The position numbers and the translations under genes were made by a program. From NCBI GenBank assembly GCA_017449285.1, contig JAFSJX010000084.1:1-64000 (forward strand): 64,000 nucleotides of DNA. Reading direction: 5' to 3'. The notes under the pieces were generated by a model. That model ran no database searches and was not told the DNA's origin. It was given only the letters and a program-made list of their open reading frames with translations. The DNA comes from Treponema sp. Lineage in GTDB: Bacteria > Spirochaetota > Spirochaetia > Treponematales > Treponemataceae. The first letter of the stretch is position 1, and each line of letters opens with the position of its first letter. Below, in pieces: positions 52,511 through 60,951 of the stretch.

Positions 52511-52867
52511 ATGAGTTTTTCTGAAAATCTTCGGGATGTGCTTGATTTCCGGGGAATGCAAATAAAGGAATTATCTGCAAAGACTGGCATCAGCAAAAAC
52601 ACTATTGACAATTATCTTTCAGGACAAAAATCCCTGCCAAATGTCGAAAATGGAGTAAAAATCGCAAAAATGCTGGGAGTTACTGTTGAATATCTTGTAA
52701 CAAGGGAAAATCCGTCTTTTGACTCAGAAATTCAGAACTTTCGCAGCAAAAATCACCAATCTTTTTTTGATTCTGATTTCACCGAAATCTTTCGGGATTT
52801 GAAGCATCTCAAAAAATCCGACTTCGACTCCATCCGCACCATCGTCAAATCCCTCGCGGAACGGTAA
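52511..52867 (+). CDS. XRE-family helix-turn-helix regulator
   Basis: A 118-residue Cro/CI-type DNA-binding protein. The HTH covers about residues 8-62 (IKELSAKTGISKNTIDNYLSG, then PNVENGVKIAKMLGVTVEYL). The C-terminal half is a short dimerisation or effector region. The ATG has no ribosome site and lies seven bases after TACAAT, suggesting a leaderless message. Divergent from the CsgG-like/FGE surface unit, which it may control. Confidence 0.87.
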   Translation: MSFSENLRDVLDFRGMQIKELSAKTGISKNTIDNYLSGQKSLPNVENGVKIAKMLGVTVEYLVTRENPSFDSEIQNFRSKNHQSFFDSDFTEIFRDLKHLKKSDFDSIRTIVKSLAER

Positions 52868-52872
52868 AACTG

Positions 52873-52882
52873 CCCCCCCCCC
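52873..52882. repeat. Poly-C tract (10 C)
   Basis: An uninterrupted run of ten C between the convergent stops of the XRE gene and the TIGR03545-like gene. Homopolymeric G/C tracts of this length are slippage-prone in treponemes, but here it lies outside coding and promoter DNA. Confidence 0.8.
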
Positions 52883-52889
52883 TCGCGTC

Positions 52890-55097
52890 TTAAAACAATT
52901 TCTTCAGCGCGTTCTTCGCCGCATCGGTGGCGGCTGATTTTCCTGCGTTGGCGGCGGCGGAGGCAAGTTCCTTTTTCTTGGATTCAAGTTGGGCGTTCAA
53001 GGCTTTTATGCTGCCATCGGAACTGTTAAGCGAATCAGTAATACCAGCAAATTCAAGGATTTTGGTCGATGCGCCGCCGGTCGCTTTTTCAAGTTCTTCC
53101 TGCGCTTTTTTCATGGCGACTCTGCTGGCTTCGGTTACGGCTTCGCTTGCCATGCTCTTCATCGCGCCCATCAGTTTTTTGTCCAAATCGGAAGTGATGT
53201 CAAGGTCAATGCCAGAACTGGGGCTGAACCCGACTTTTGCGCCAAGGGTCAAATCTTTTATCGTAGCAAGTGCGTTCTGGTACAAGCGGTCGGCAGTTTC
53301 GTTGGAAAGAGCGGCAGCGGTTACGGTCACATCGTTCATGTTGAACAGGCTGCTCACGCTAAAGCCAAAGTCCTCGTTCGCCGTAAGCCGCGCGGTTATT
53401 CCCGTAATGCCCGCCAGAGAGGGAACGCCGTCCGCTGAAACCGTCTTGGTCATATCCATGCTGAACGGATAATTGTTTCCCGAATAGTCAGCCGTAATCA
53501 GCGGGTTTGGAGAACTCGTGCGCGCGTCAACCGTAAGCCCCGCGTTGTGAACCTGCTTTTCGGTGGTGTATGAGCCTTTCGCAATCATCGGCTCTCCGCG
53601 TTTATCCATGTCGTTTGAAATATTGGTCGCCGTTGCCTCCAGCCCAAGTCCCGAAGCGGCAAGCCGTTCAATCAGGAATGTCGGAACTTTGTCTGCCTTC
53701 CAGTACACATCGCGCCCATACAGACGCCCCGTAACGCCTTTTTTCTTTGCCCCGGAAGATTCGCCGTTTCCCGCATTTTTCATGCCACCTGCGTAATCGG
53801 TCGCTTCTTTTAGATAGGGATAATATTTTCCGAGCAGGTCGTAGGCAACGCTGTCAAGGCAGGAAGCAAGAATTCCTTTCGCGGTGTCTCCGTCAAAAGA
53901 GGCGTACATATTGAATTTGTCACTGATAAGTTTTTTGTCGGCGGCAATCGCATCGGTCAGTTCCGTAGAAAGAGACTTAACTTTATCCGCATCTTTTTGA
54001 ATCGAGTTAGTGACGCTCTCCACATTTGACTTGACGCTGTTTCCCGTCTGAATCGCATTGCTCACTTTTGTCAGCGCGTCCTGAATCTGCGCGGGTGTGT
54101 TCAGGTTGTTCACGTTAAGTTTCGCAAGGCTTTCCGCCGCGTTCTGAAAATCCTTTACCTGTTTCTCAATTTCTGCGGGCTTTTCTTTCCACGTGGCAAT
54201 CATCGTCTGCACTTCGCTTTCCACCAGTTTCGCCGTTTCCGCTGACTTAAAATTCTCTTTTATGTCTTCTGCAACGTTCTGCGGATTATAGGCAGCAAAC
54301 GCATTGACCAGATTTTCCTTCGCGTTTTCCAGCGCAGTTCCGCTTTTTTCTTTGAGCGACGTGTAGAATCCGCTCTCATCAACCTGTTCCGCAATCTTCT
54401 GTTTGAGCAGTTTCCCGGTCAGTTTACCCGAAGTCGTCCGCTCCGTGCCAATCGCAACGCCTGCAATCTCAATATTTTCCGCATCAAACCGTCCGCGAAG
54501 CAGTTGGGTCAGATTGAAATTCAGGTCAAGGTTGTCAAACTGAAAGATATTTTTCATCGGCTCGTCTTTGTTTGCCTGCGCAAGATTCTTCACGTTGATT
54601 TGCGCGCCAAAAATCTCCACGTTCACCTGACCGATGTCGCACTTTGCCTCAAAAATATTTTCCATCACCGTCTTGATTGCAAGTTTCGTCATCGGATTTT
54701 TAAACGCCGTCACCAGAATGCCGACCACCGCAATAAAAATCGCCGCGGCAGCAAAAGGCACGAATCTGAACCGCGTCTTTTTGTTGTGGCTGATTGCCTT
54801 CGCCATCTCTTTTAAGCGGGTCATGTCTTTTTTGCTGAATTCCAGTTCCTGCGAAATAGCGACTTTCGCCCGCTTTCCCGCGGATTCCACGGGCGTATAC
54901 AGCGAAGATAAAAATTCCCGGTCTTCGTTGATGTACACTTTTTTGAGCATTTTTGCCAGCTGCTTTTCGGTGTACGCTTTTTTGAGCAGTTTGGGAAGTT
55001 TTTTCGCGCTCACCATTTTTGGCTGTTTTTTCATTTTTTCTGAAACTTCGGTGTTTGAACTTGTCGAAATCAATGAGTCATCTTTTTTATTCGCCAT
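52890..55097 (-). CDS. TIGR03545-like conserved protein, AsmA-like inner-membrane anchored
   Basis: A 735-residue protein. A cytoplasmic N-terminus rich in lysine is followed by one TM near residues 107-127 (VPFAAAAIFIAVVGILVTAF). Then comes a large extracytoplasmic part with AsmA-like strands (NIFEAKCDIGQVNVEIFGAQ). A long helical coiled region spans about 230-370, and a beta-rich C-terminal region ends in Ala/Lys helices. I recall this architecture and partner as the TIGR03545/TIGR03546 pair of spirochaetes and some proteobacteria; function unknown, possibly lipid or envelope related. It lies three bases after its partner gene. Confidence 0.7.
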   Translation of the reverse strand: MANKKDDSLISTSSNTEVSEKMKKQPKMVSAKKLPKLLKKAYTEKQLAKMLKKVYINEDREFLSSLYTPVESAGKRAKVAISQELEFSKKDMTRLKEMAKAISHNKKTRFRFVPFAAAAIFIAVVGILVTAFKNPMTKLAIKTVMENIFEAKCDIGQVNVEIFGAQINVKNLAQANKDEPMKNIFQFDNLDLNFNLTQLLRGRFDAENIEIAGVAIGTERTTSGKLTGKLLKQKIAEQVDESGFYTSLKEKSGTALENAKENLVNAFAAYNPQNVAEDIKENFKSAETAKLVESEVQTMIATWKEKPAEIEKQVKDFQNAAESLAKLNVNNLNTPAQIQDALTKVSNAIQTGNSVKSNVESVTNSIQKDADKVKSLSTELTDAIAADKKLISDKFNMYASFDGDTAKGILASCLDSVAYDLLGKYYPYLKEATDYAGGMKNAGNGESSGAKKKGVTGRLYGRDVYWKADKVPTFLIERLAASGLGLEATATNISNDMDKRGEPMIAKGSYTTEKQVHNAGLTVDARTSSPNPLITADYSGNNYPFSMDMTKTVSADGVPSLAGITGITARLTANEDFGFSVSSLFNMNDVTVTAAALSNETADRLYQNALATIKDLTLGAKVGFSPSSGIDLDITSDLDKKLMGAMKSMASEAVTEASRVAMKKAQEELEKATGGASTKILEFAGITDSLNSSDGSIKALNAQLESKKKELASAAANAGKSAATDAAKNALKKLF

Positions 55098-55100
55098 AAC

Positions 55101-55610
55101 CTACTCCTGAACCTGTTCTGCAATAGAAGAAAGTGTCGGAATGCTGCCGATTGCTTTGATAATCGGTGTTTTCCGCAAAATCGGAACGGCATATTTCCGC
55201 CACAATTTGAGCAGCACACGGGAAAGAATATTCACGGGAATGTAGAGCAAAAGCCCCGCAAGGAACGACCCCATGACCACAGAATTATTGAATTTTGTAA
55301 ACGCCACGAACGGAATGTCGAACAGCGTCCCGAAAAAATCCGACAGACTCGGAATCGTCAGGAACGCATAGCCGATTTTGTCAAACAATGGGTCAAATGC
55401 GACGGCAATCGCCGAGCCAAACAAAATCATCAGAAGATACGCCGCCTTATTGAATCGCACGAACAAACAGAATACAAACACCACATACCAAAGCAGATTA
55501 TTCTTTGGCATCAGTCCCAATAAAAGTCCGATTGAAACGGCGTGGGCGATTTCTCCGGGATGAGAATTTGAGCACAACGCCTTAAATAATTTTACGATAG
55601 TCTGTAACAT
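55101..55610 (-). CDS. TIGR03546-like DUF2062-type membrane protein
   Basis: A 169-residue protein with about three membrane helices. It has the segments SNSHPGEIAHAVSIGLLLGLMP and FNKAAYLLMILFGSAIAV, typical of DUF2062-like proteins. It precedes the TIGR03545-like gene by three bases, the conserved pairing. TATAAT (complement of 55617-55622) is six bases before the ATG and there is no ribosome site, so the transcript is probably leaderless. Divergent from the neuB-like gene. Confidence 0.72.
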   Translation of the reverse strand: MLQTIVKLFKALCSNSHPGEIAHAVSIGLLLGLMPKNNLLWYVVFVFCLFVRFNKAAYLLMILFGSAIAVAFDPLFDKIGYAFLTIPSLSDFFGTLFDIPFVAFTKFNNSVVMGSFLAGLLLYIPVNILSRVLLKLWRKYAVPILRKTPIIKAIGSIPTLSSIAEQVQE

Positions 55611-55664
55611 ACTTCTATTATATCACACTTTCTTTTTTTTGGTTATATTATTATAGTATTATTT

Positions 55665-56768
55665 ATGATTATTGTCGCAGAAATCGGAACTTCGCACGGA
55701 GGTTCTCTCGAAAAAGCAAAAAAATTGATTGACACGGCTGTTGAATCTGGCGCGGATGCCGTCAAACTGCAATGGGTGTATGCGGACGAAATTCTCCACC
55801 CCGACACAGGATTTGTTTCGCTTCCCACGGGGAATATCCGCCTGTACGACCGATTTAAGGAACTGGAAGTGCCACCCGCATTTTTTTCAGAATGCCGTTC
55901 CTATGCGCACCAAAAAGGAGTCCAGTTTATCTGCTCGCCGTTCGGACTACGGAGCCTTGAAGAACTGATTTCGATTCACCCTGACGCGATAAAAATTGCC
56001 TCGCCCGAGCTGAACCATATTCCGCTTTTAAAATCGCTGGCGCAATACCGCAAAAAAGAAGAGAAGATTCCCGTCGTTATTTCCAGCGGGGTCTCCACAC
56101 TGGCCGACATTGAGGCCGCGCTTTCAATTCTGGGAACGGACAATGTTACCCTGCTTCACTGCATCACCAGTTACCCCGCGCCCGAAAGCGAATACAATCT
56201 GCGCCTTGTGCGGACACTCTCTCAGGTTTTTGGCGTGCAGACGGGAGTGAGCGACCATTCCCTTGACCCGATACTTGTTCCGTCTTTGGGCGCGGCGATG
56301 GGGGCGGTTATGCTTGAAAAGCATATCACGCTTTCAAAAGAGACCGCCGGACTTGATGACCCCGTTGCGCTTGACGGCGAGCAATTTTCGCACATGTGCT
56401 ATTGTGTGCGCCAGTGTAACGCAATCTTCCGCCGCTATGAGGATGCCGCCCCGCAAAAAATCATTTCGCAGATGGAAGACCTGTTCGGCACGGAAAAAGT
56501 GAGCGCGGCACTTGGTGACGGCATAAAACGCCTTGCTCCGAGCGAACGCGCCAATTACGGACGGACAAACCGAAGTCTGCACTATCTCCGTGCGATGAAA
56601 GCGGGCGAAAAAATCACCGCACAGGATATTGGCGTTCTGCGCACAGAAAAAGTGCTTACCCCCGGAATCAGCCCGCTTTTTTTGAATGATGTGCTTGGCG
56701 CAGTCATTACGAGAGGCACAGAAAACGGTGCGGGCGTTCAGTGGGACGATTTATTTCAGCGCGTATAA
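55665..56768 (+). CDS. NeuB-family sialic-acid-type synthase
   Basis: A 367-residue synthase that condenses phosphoenolpyruvate with a hexosamine-type sugar to give nonulosonic acids, used in glycan or flagellin decoration. It begins IIVAEIGTSHGGSLEKAKKL and contains GADAVKLQW, IKIASPELNHIPLL, VISSGVSTLADIEAAL, and GVSDHSLDP with the metal histidine. A C-terminal antifreeze-like SAF domain follows (SLHYLRAMKAGEKITAQDIG). No ribosome site precedes the ATG; TATTAT/TATAGT boxes lie within 20 bases. No neuA or neuC is nearby, so the exact sugar is unknown. Its last 18 bases overlap the end of coaX on the other strand. Confidence 0.87.
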   Translation: MIIVAEIGTSHGGSLEKAKKLIDTAVESGADAVKLQWVYADEILHPDTGFVSLPTGNIRLYDRFKELEVPPAFFSECRSYAHQKGVQFICSPFGLRSLEELISIHPDAIKIASPELNHIPLLKSLAQYRKKEEKIPVVISSGVSTLADIEAALSILGTDNVTLLHCITSYPAPESEYNLRLVRTLSQVFGVQTGVSDHSLDPILVPSLGAAMGAVMLEKHITLSKETAGLDDPVALDGEQFSHMCYCVRQCNAIFRRYEDAAPQKIISQMEDLFGTEKVSAALGDGIKRLAPSERANYGRTNRSLHYLRAMKAGEKITAQDIGVLRTEKVLTPGISPLFLNDVLGAVITRGTENGAGVQWDDLFQRV

Positions 56769-57566
56769 TGCCACCCGCCTAAGTCCTTGCAGCGTAAATT
56801 CGCGGTCAAAATCCTCAAAGCAATCGACCAATGGCTGCAAGACACTGTTTAAGCCGCCCGTCGCCACCACATGAATATCGTCTTTTGAAACTCCCGTGCG
56901 GGCGGAAAGGTCATCTTTTGTGCGATTTATCATGTATTCAACCAACCCTTTGTAGCCCAAAATCACGCCCGCCTGAATGCACTCGATTGTGTTTGCGCCA
57001 AGGCTTGTGGGCGGGGCTTTCAGCTCAACAAGCGGAAGTTGCGCCGTATTTGAGGAAAGCGACTTTATTGCCGTTCCCAGCCCCGGCGCGATGGCAATGC
57101 CCTGCAAATGCGCATACTGGTCAACGGTGGTAAAAGTCAGGGCAGTTCCAAAATCAACCACAATCGTTGCCTTCTGAAACCGACACCATGCCTCAACAGC
57201 GTTACAAAGCAGGTCTGTTCCCACCTCATGCTCCGCCGGTGCCGGAAGCGTTATGGGAAGTTTTGCGTAAATGTCTTTGTTCACCAGCACGGGCTTTTTC
57301 CCCGAAAGGCGGCGCGCGACAGTAATAAACGTTCCAACCAACGCAGGTACGACAGAACTGACCGCCGACTGTGTGATAGCCGTCGTATCAAATCCTTCCG
57401 CACGGAGCAACATGGAAATGAACGAATAATATTCATCTCCCGTGCGCCGCGAGTCCGTACTGAACCGCCATTCGTGGAGCATCTTTCCCCGTTCGGTCAC
57501 ATCATCATTGTCCTCAAAAAGCGCGGCAACCACATTCGTGTTTCCAATATCAATCGCAAGCAACAT
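56751..57566 (-). CDS. coaX: Type III pantothenate kinase
   Basis: A 271-residue kinase for the first step of coenzyme A synthesis. The ASKHA fold is evident: LLAIDIGNTNVVAALFEDN, a central TIVVDFGTALTFTTVD, and the GVILGYKGLVEYMI helix. GAGG lies nine bases before the ATG. It is divergent from hisS, with promoters overlapping inside 35 bases. The type III enzyme is the usual form in spirochaetes and is not feedback-inhibited by CoA. Confidence 0.93.
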   Translation of the reverse strand: MLLAIDIGNTNVVAALFEDNDDVTERGKMLHEWRFSTDSRRTGDEYYSFISMLLRAEGFDTTAITQSAVSSVVPALVGTFITVARRLSGKKPVLVNKDIYAKLPITLPAPAEHEVGTDLLCNAVEAWCRFQKATIVVDFGTALTFTTVDQYAHLQGIAIAPGLGTAIKSLSSNTAQLPLVELKAPPTSLGANTIECIQAGVILGYKGLVEYMINRTKDDLSARTGVSKDDIHVVATGGLNSVLQPLVDCFEDFDREFTLQGLRRVALYALK

Positions 57567-57618
57567 TGTACAAAACCTCTTTTTCTGCTAGTATATCGCT
57601 ATGGCACAGTTGATTCAA
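57566..57618. promoter_or_regulatory. Overlapping divergent coaX/hisS promoters
   Basis: hisS: TTGTAC at 57566-57571, 17 bp, TAGTAT at 57589-57594, six bases, ATG at 57601. coaX: TTGAAT (complement of 57613-57618, inside hisS), 17 bp, TATACT (complement of 57590-57595). The two -10 boxes occupy the same DNA, and each -35 lies within the other gene's start region, so firing should be mutually exclusive. Confidence 0.65.
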
Positions 57619-58905
57619 CCAAGAGTATTAAAAGGTTTCAGGGATTTTTTGCCGGAAGCGGAAATTAATCGCACGGATTTAATGGAAAAGATTACGCAGG
57701 TGTACCGCTCATTCGGTTTTGTTCCGATTGACACGCCCGTTCTGGAATACACGGAAATTTTGCTCCGTAAGTCAAATGGCGAGACGGAAAAACAGGTGTT
57801 CCGATTTCAGGATAACGGCGGGCGCGATGTGGCACTCCGCTTTGACCTGACCGTTCCGTTCGCGCGTTTTACCGCCGAGCATGAAAGCGAACTGTACTTC
57901 CCGTTCAAGCGGTATCACATGGCAAAGGTGTGGCGCGGAGAAAAACCACAGGCTGGTCGCTACCGTGAATTCGTACAGTGTGACATTGACACCGTGGGGA
58001 GTGACAGCGCGGCATCTGATTTTGAGATTCTGAACGTGATGAAATGCGCCCTGAATGCAATTGGCGTGGAGAACATTACGATTCACGTGAACCATCGCGG
58101 AATTTTTAACCGCTTCCTTGCAAAACTGGGCGTAAGTGAAAAGAGCGAGGATATTCTGCGCTCCGTGGACAAACTTGCAAAAGTAGGAAAAGATGAGGTT
58201 CAGAAAGAACTGATAGAATACACGGGCAGCGCCGAGACCGCCGCACAGATTCTAACCTACATTGCGGGCGGGAAAGATTTTGACGACACGCTGAACCTGC
58301 TTGAGAACATGGCGGGCGGAGAGGCGGACGATACGCGCCGTATGCGGGAAATCCGTGCCATGATGCAGGCGGCGGGAATTGAGGCGACATACGTGCTTGA
58401 CCCTTCGATTACGCGCGGGCTTGACTATTACACAGGCATCGTGTACGAGACATTTTTAAATGACTTGCCCTCAATCGGCTCTGTCTGTTCGGGCGGCCGC
58501 TACGACAACCTTGCAGGCTTGTACATGAAGAACCGCGTTCCCGGCGTTGGAGCGTCCATCGGGCTTGACCGCCTGATTGCGGGGTTGGAGCAGTTGGGAA
58601 AGACCGCACAGAAAGGAAGTTACCTTGACGCAGAGATTTTCTGCACCGATGCGAGTCTTGCCATTCATTACCAAGGAGTCGCCGCCGCACTGAGAGGAAA
58701 AGGCATCAGCGTAGAAGTCTTCCCCGACGCAAAGAAACTGGGGCAGCAGTATGCCGTTACCGAAGCCAAAGGCGTAAAATGGGGAATCCTTATCGGAAAG
58801 GAAGAAGCCGCGGCGAACAAACTGACGCTGAAAAACCTGTCCACGCGCGAGCAGTTTGTTGGCTACACGGTGGAAGACGCGGCCAAAAAGATTCAGGAAA
58901 AGTAG
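57601..58905 (+). CDS. hisS: Histidyl-tRNA synthetase
   Basis: A 434-residue class II synthetase. Motif 1 region (KGFRDFLPEAEINR), motif 2 (RFDLTVPFARF and KRYHMAKVWRGEKPQ), the histidine-binding loops (RGLDYYTGIVYE) and motif 3 (GGRYDNLAGLY, GVGASIGLDRLI) are in order. The C-terminal anticodon domain is present. The start has no ribosome site and is six bases after the -10 box, so the mRNA is probably leaderless. Confidence 0.96.
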   Translation: MAQLIQPRVLKGFRDFLPEAEINRTDLMEKITQVYRSFGFVPIDTPVLEYTEILLRKSNGETEKQVFRFQDNGGRDVALRFDLTVPFARFTAEHESELYFPFKRYHMAKVWRGEKPQAGRYREFVQCDIDTVGSDSAASDFEILNVMKCALNAIGVENITIHVNHRGIFNRFLAKLGVSEKSEDILRSVDKLAKVGKDEVQKELIEYTGSAETAAQILTYIAGGKDFDDTLNLLENMAGGEADDTRRMREIRAMMQAAGIEATYVLDPSITRGLDYYTGIVYETFLNDLPSIGSVCSGGRYDNLAGLYMKNRVPGVGASIGLDRLIAGLEQLGKTAQKGSYLDAEIFCTDASLAIHYQGVAAALRGKGISVEVFPDAKKLGQQYAVTEAKGVKWGILIGKEEAAANKLTLKNLSTREQFVGYTVEDAAKKIQEK

Positions 58906-58938
58906 TTTTTGGTTCATGGGGATGCCAAAACTGGGTAA

Positions 58939-58953
58939 GGTGGCGTAGCCACC
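58939..58953. repeat. Hairpin between hisS and the SH3-like lipoprotein
   Basis: GGTGGC-GTA-GCCACC, six pairs with a three-base loop, inside a weaker outer GTAAG/CTTTAC pairing. It separates two convergent genes but has no T run, so it may be a repeat element or a weak bidirectional stop. Confidence 0.5.
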
Positions 58954-58965
58954 GACGGGAACGCC

Positions 58966-59331
58966 CTACTTTACTCCCATTTGTCTGACGGCGTTCTTGG
59001 CGCGCATTTTGTTGGCATAAACTGCGACAGAACTTGCGGGCATCCAGCCGTCGGAAAAGGCGAACCAAATTTCTTTTGCGTCATCAATTCTCACGGTCTT
59101 TTCGCCGATAACCTGAAGGATTTCGCCCTTGCGGAAATGAGTCAGCACGGCAGAAGCATAATCCGCATTCTGATAGCACGCCACATACGGTTCGGTCACC
59201 ACCGCCCACTGGATTTCGGGATTGAGCGCAAGCGGGTCAGAGGAATCAAACTGCACAGGAACATTCTGCCTGACACAGCCGCACACCGTGACCGACACGC
59301 ACAATGCCGCAAGCACAAGAAATCGCCTCAT
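58966..59331 (-). CDS. Lipoprotein with SH3-like domain
   Basis: A 121-residue protein. The signal ends at a lipobox (TVCGC), giving a lipidated cysteine near residue 19. The mature part has an SH3b pattern: ALVTEPYVACYQNADYAS-type strands (AVVTEPYVACYQNADYAS), FRKGEILQVIGEK and IWFAFSDGWMPASSVAVY. SH3b domains often bind cell-wall peptides. The ATG overlaps the upstream NUDIX stop by four bases (ATGA). Confidence 0.75.
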   Translation of the reverse strand: MRRFLVLAALCVSVTVCGCVRQNVPVQFDSSDPLALNPEIQWAVVTEPYVACYQNADYASAVLTHFRKGEILQVIGEKTVRIDDAKEIWFAFSDGWMPASSVAVYANKMRAKNAVRQMGVK

Positions 59332-59762
59332 TTCTTTTTTGGCTCTTCATCGGGAATCATATCCGCAAGGTATTTTGCCACCTGAGGATAAATCAGCATA
59401 TCGCTGTCAACAAAATTCAGTTCGGGGATTTCCGCCATGTTCGCCCAGCGGTATTCGGTATGCTCAGTAAGAACGTATTTTTCTTCCATGCCGTTGTGCG
59501 GAACAAAAATCCGGTACGCATGCAAATCCCGCAGCTCACCGTTGTGCTTGAACTGTGCCGTAGCAATCATCTCGCCCACACGCACCATCACGCCGAATTC
59601 TTCTTTGAACTCACGGACAAGACCTTCTTTTTCGTCCTCACCTTCCTCTACTTTTCCTCCGGGAAATTCCCAGCGGTTTCCCATCTGCCCCGTGGGATTC
59701 CGATGCGCAATCAAAACCTTTTTACCGTCAAACGCGATGCAGGCGATTGATGTATGTGCCAT
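59328..59762 (-). CDS. MutT-type NUDIX hydrolase
   Basis: A 144-residue hydrolase with a full NUDIX box (GGKVEEGEDEKEGLVREFKE-EFG pattern) placed early as in MutT. RWEFPGGKVEEGE and the downstream LHAYRIFVPHN suit an 8-oxo-dGTP or related nucleotide pyrophosphatase. The ATG at 59762 follows GAGG by six bases; a frame to 59828 enters the hairpin block and is not used. It is coupled to the downstream lipoprotein. Confidence 0.85.
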   Translation of the reverse strand: MAHTSIACIAFDGKKVLIAHRNPTGQMGNRWEFPGGKVEEGEDEKEGLVREFKEEFGVMVRVGEMIATAQFKHNGELRDLHAYRIFVPHNGMEEKYVLTEHTEYRWANMAEIPELNFVDSDMLIYPQVAKYLADMIPDEEPKKK

Positions 59763-59790
59763 AATTAACCTCTTTACTTTTTTGGCAGAA

Positions 59791-59879
59791 CGAGCATGGA
59801 TGCTCGGACGCAAACGACAGTTTTGCAAAAAGCAAAACTGTCAATGATAAAAAATGACAAGGATGTCATTTTTTATCAT
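59791..59879. repeat. Three consecutive perfect inverted repeats
   Basis: CGAGCAT-GG-ATGCTCG (59791-59806); GACAGTTTTGC-AAAAA-GCAAAACTGTC (59816-59842); and a 16-bp perfect stem (59844-59859 with 59864-59879) around a 4-base loop. The last one includes the stop codon of the membrane protein gene at 59876. Together they separate two leftward genes and may terminate or process the transcript. Confidence 0.75.
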
Positions 59880-60370
59880 AAGAACATTATGCGCGGGAAG
59901 ATAAAGTGCATAAGACCGGCGATAATGCAGAACACGCCAAGATACCGTCGGTTAGTCACGAAAATGCCCTGCAGGAAGAACGGGAGGTTTATCTCCGTGG
60001 AAAGTTTGTTCGCGTAGAATTCGAGCAACAGGGAGACGGAGCCGAGCATACAGGCAACGGCGGGAATCAAATCACCCACAAAAGGCGCATCATTCTGAAT
60101 CGGAGAAATCAGTTTGAGTACGCCGGTCAAAAGCGCGAGAATACCGACCACCATGCGGAAAAGGGAGTCGTTCATAAAAGAACCATCGGCAAATACTTTG
60201 CCCGCTTCCCCGGAATCTTCCTCCGAATCGGAATCATCATCGAACATATCGTCATCGGCATCGTCCGAAGCAAGCGAAGTACCCCTGGTAAAGTCTGCCG
60301 CATACACCAAAATCAGACCCGCCAGCACATTCAGCAATACCGCCAGAAAATAAAATTGAAGCATCATCAT
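59876..60370 (-). CDS. Hypothetical membrane protein with an acidic loop
   Basis: A 164-residue protein with an N-terminal helix (about 5-24). An extremely acidic loop (SDDADDDMFDDDSDSEEDSGE) follows near residues 35-55, then three more hydrophobic segments. The first codons are ATG-ATG-ATG right after AGGAG, so the true start may be the second or third ATG. No family recognised; it looks like a small treponemal inner-membrane protein. The acidic loop could bind cations. It follows the 187-residue gene by 4 bases. Confidence 0.65.
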   Translation of the reverse strand: MMMLQFYFLAVLLNVLAGLILVYAADFTRGTSLASDDADDDMFDDDSDSEEDSGEAGKVFADGSFMNDSLFRMVVGILALLTGVLKLISPIQNDAPFVGDLIPAVACMLGSVSLLLEFYANKLSTEINLPFFLQGIFVTNRRYLGVFCIIAGLMHFIFPRIMFL

Positions 60371-60374
60371 TCTC

Positions 60375-60938
60375 CTATCGGTGCTGAACCTTTACGGAAA
60401 GTTCTTTTTCCTCTTCCGCAATTCGCAGCACCGCACGCACTTCTATTATATCATAATCTGCAAAAGTTGTCCGCAAAAATTGCTGTGTTCCTGCATATTT
60501 TGTAGAAATTCTTTCGCTCTGAACCATCTGACCATCAACATTAAAAAATTGCACGTCGGCGGAAACAGGAACGACATTTCCCTGACTATAGTTTTTTGTC
60601 GGCGCGGAAAGTTCAAGGCTCACATACACCGTGTCCTCAAACGAAAATGCGGTCAGTTTTGCGGGAACGGCGGAAATCACGTCATCGCTCTTGCTCGGCC
60701 CAAAATACCACATGAGCATGACCGCGCCCGCGCACAGGATGACCGAAAAAAATAGGAAACGGTTCGCCTTTGTCGCCACAAGCGATTTAAAAAGCCCCTT
60801 GCGCCCCAACTGCATTTTTCCCGAATAATAATCCTGCACGATTTTTGGCGCACGCGAAATCCGTTCCGCCCTGTTGTAACGGAAGACCATCGCATTCTCG
60901 CCTTCGCCATGCCCCTCGTCAATCCCACTGAAATCCAC
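60375..60938 (-). CDS. Hypothetical single-pass membrane protein
   Basis: A 187-residue protein. A cytoplasmic N-terminal 60 residues are followed by one TM (about 61-78, FLFFSVILCAGAVMLMWYF) and an outer beta-sandwich-like domain (FEDTVYVSLELSAPTK, PVSADVQFFNVDGQMV). The start is a GTG at 60938 without a clear ribosome site; an ATG at 60890 is possible. It lies 13 bases after the lipoprotein upstream. Unknown function, probably an envelope protein. Confidence 0.6.
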   Translation of the reverse strand: MDFSGIDEGHGEGENAMVFRYNRAERISRAPKIVQDYYSGKMQLGRKGLFKSLVATKANRFLFFSVILCAGAVMLMWYFGPSKSDDVISAVPAKLTAFSFEDTVYVSLELSAPTKNYSQGNVVPVSADVQFFNVDGQMVQSERISTKYAGTQQFLRTTFADYDIIEVRAVLRIAEEEKELSVKVQHR

Positions 60939-60951
60939 TTCTGCCCCCAGC

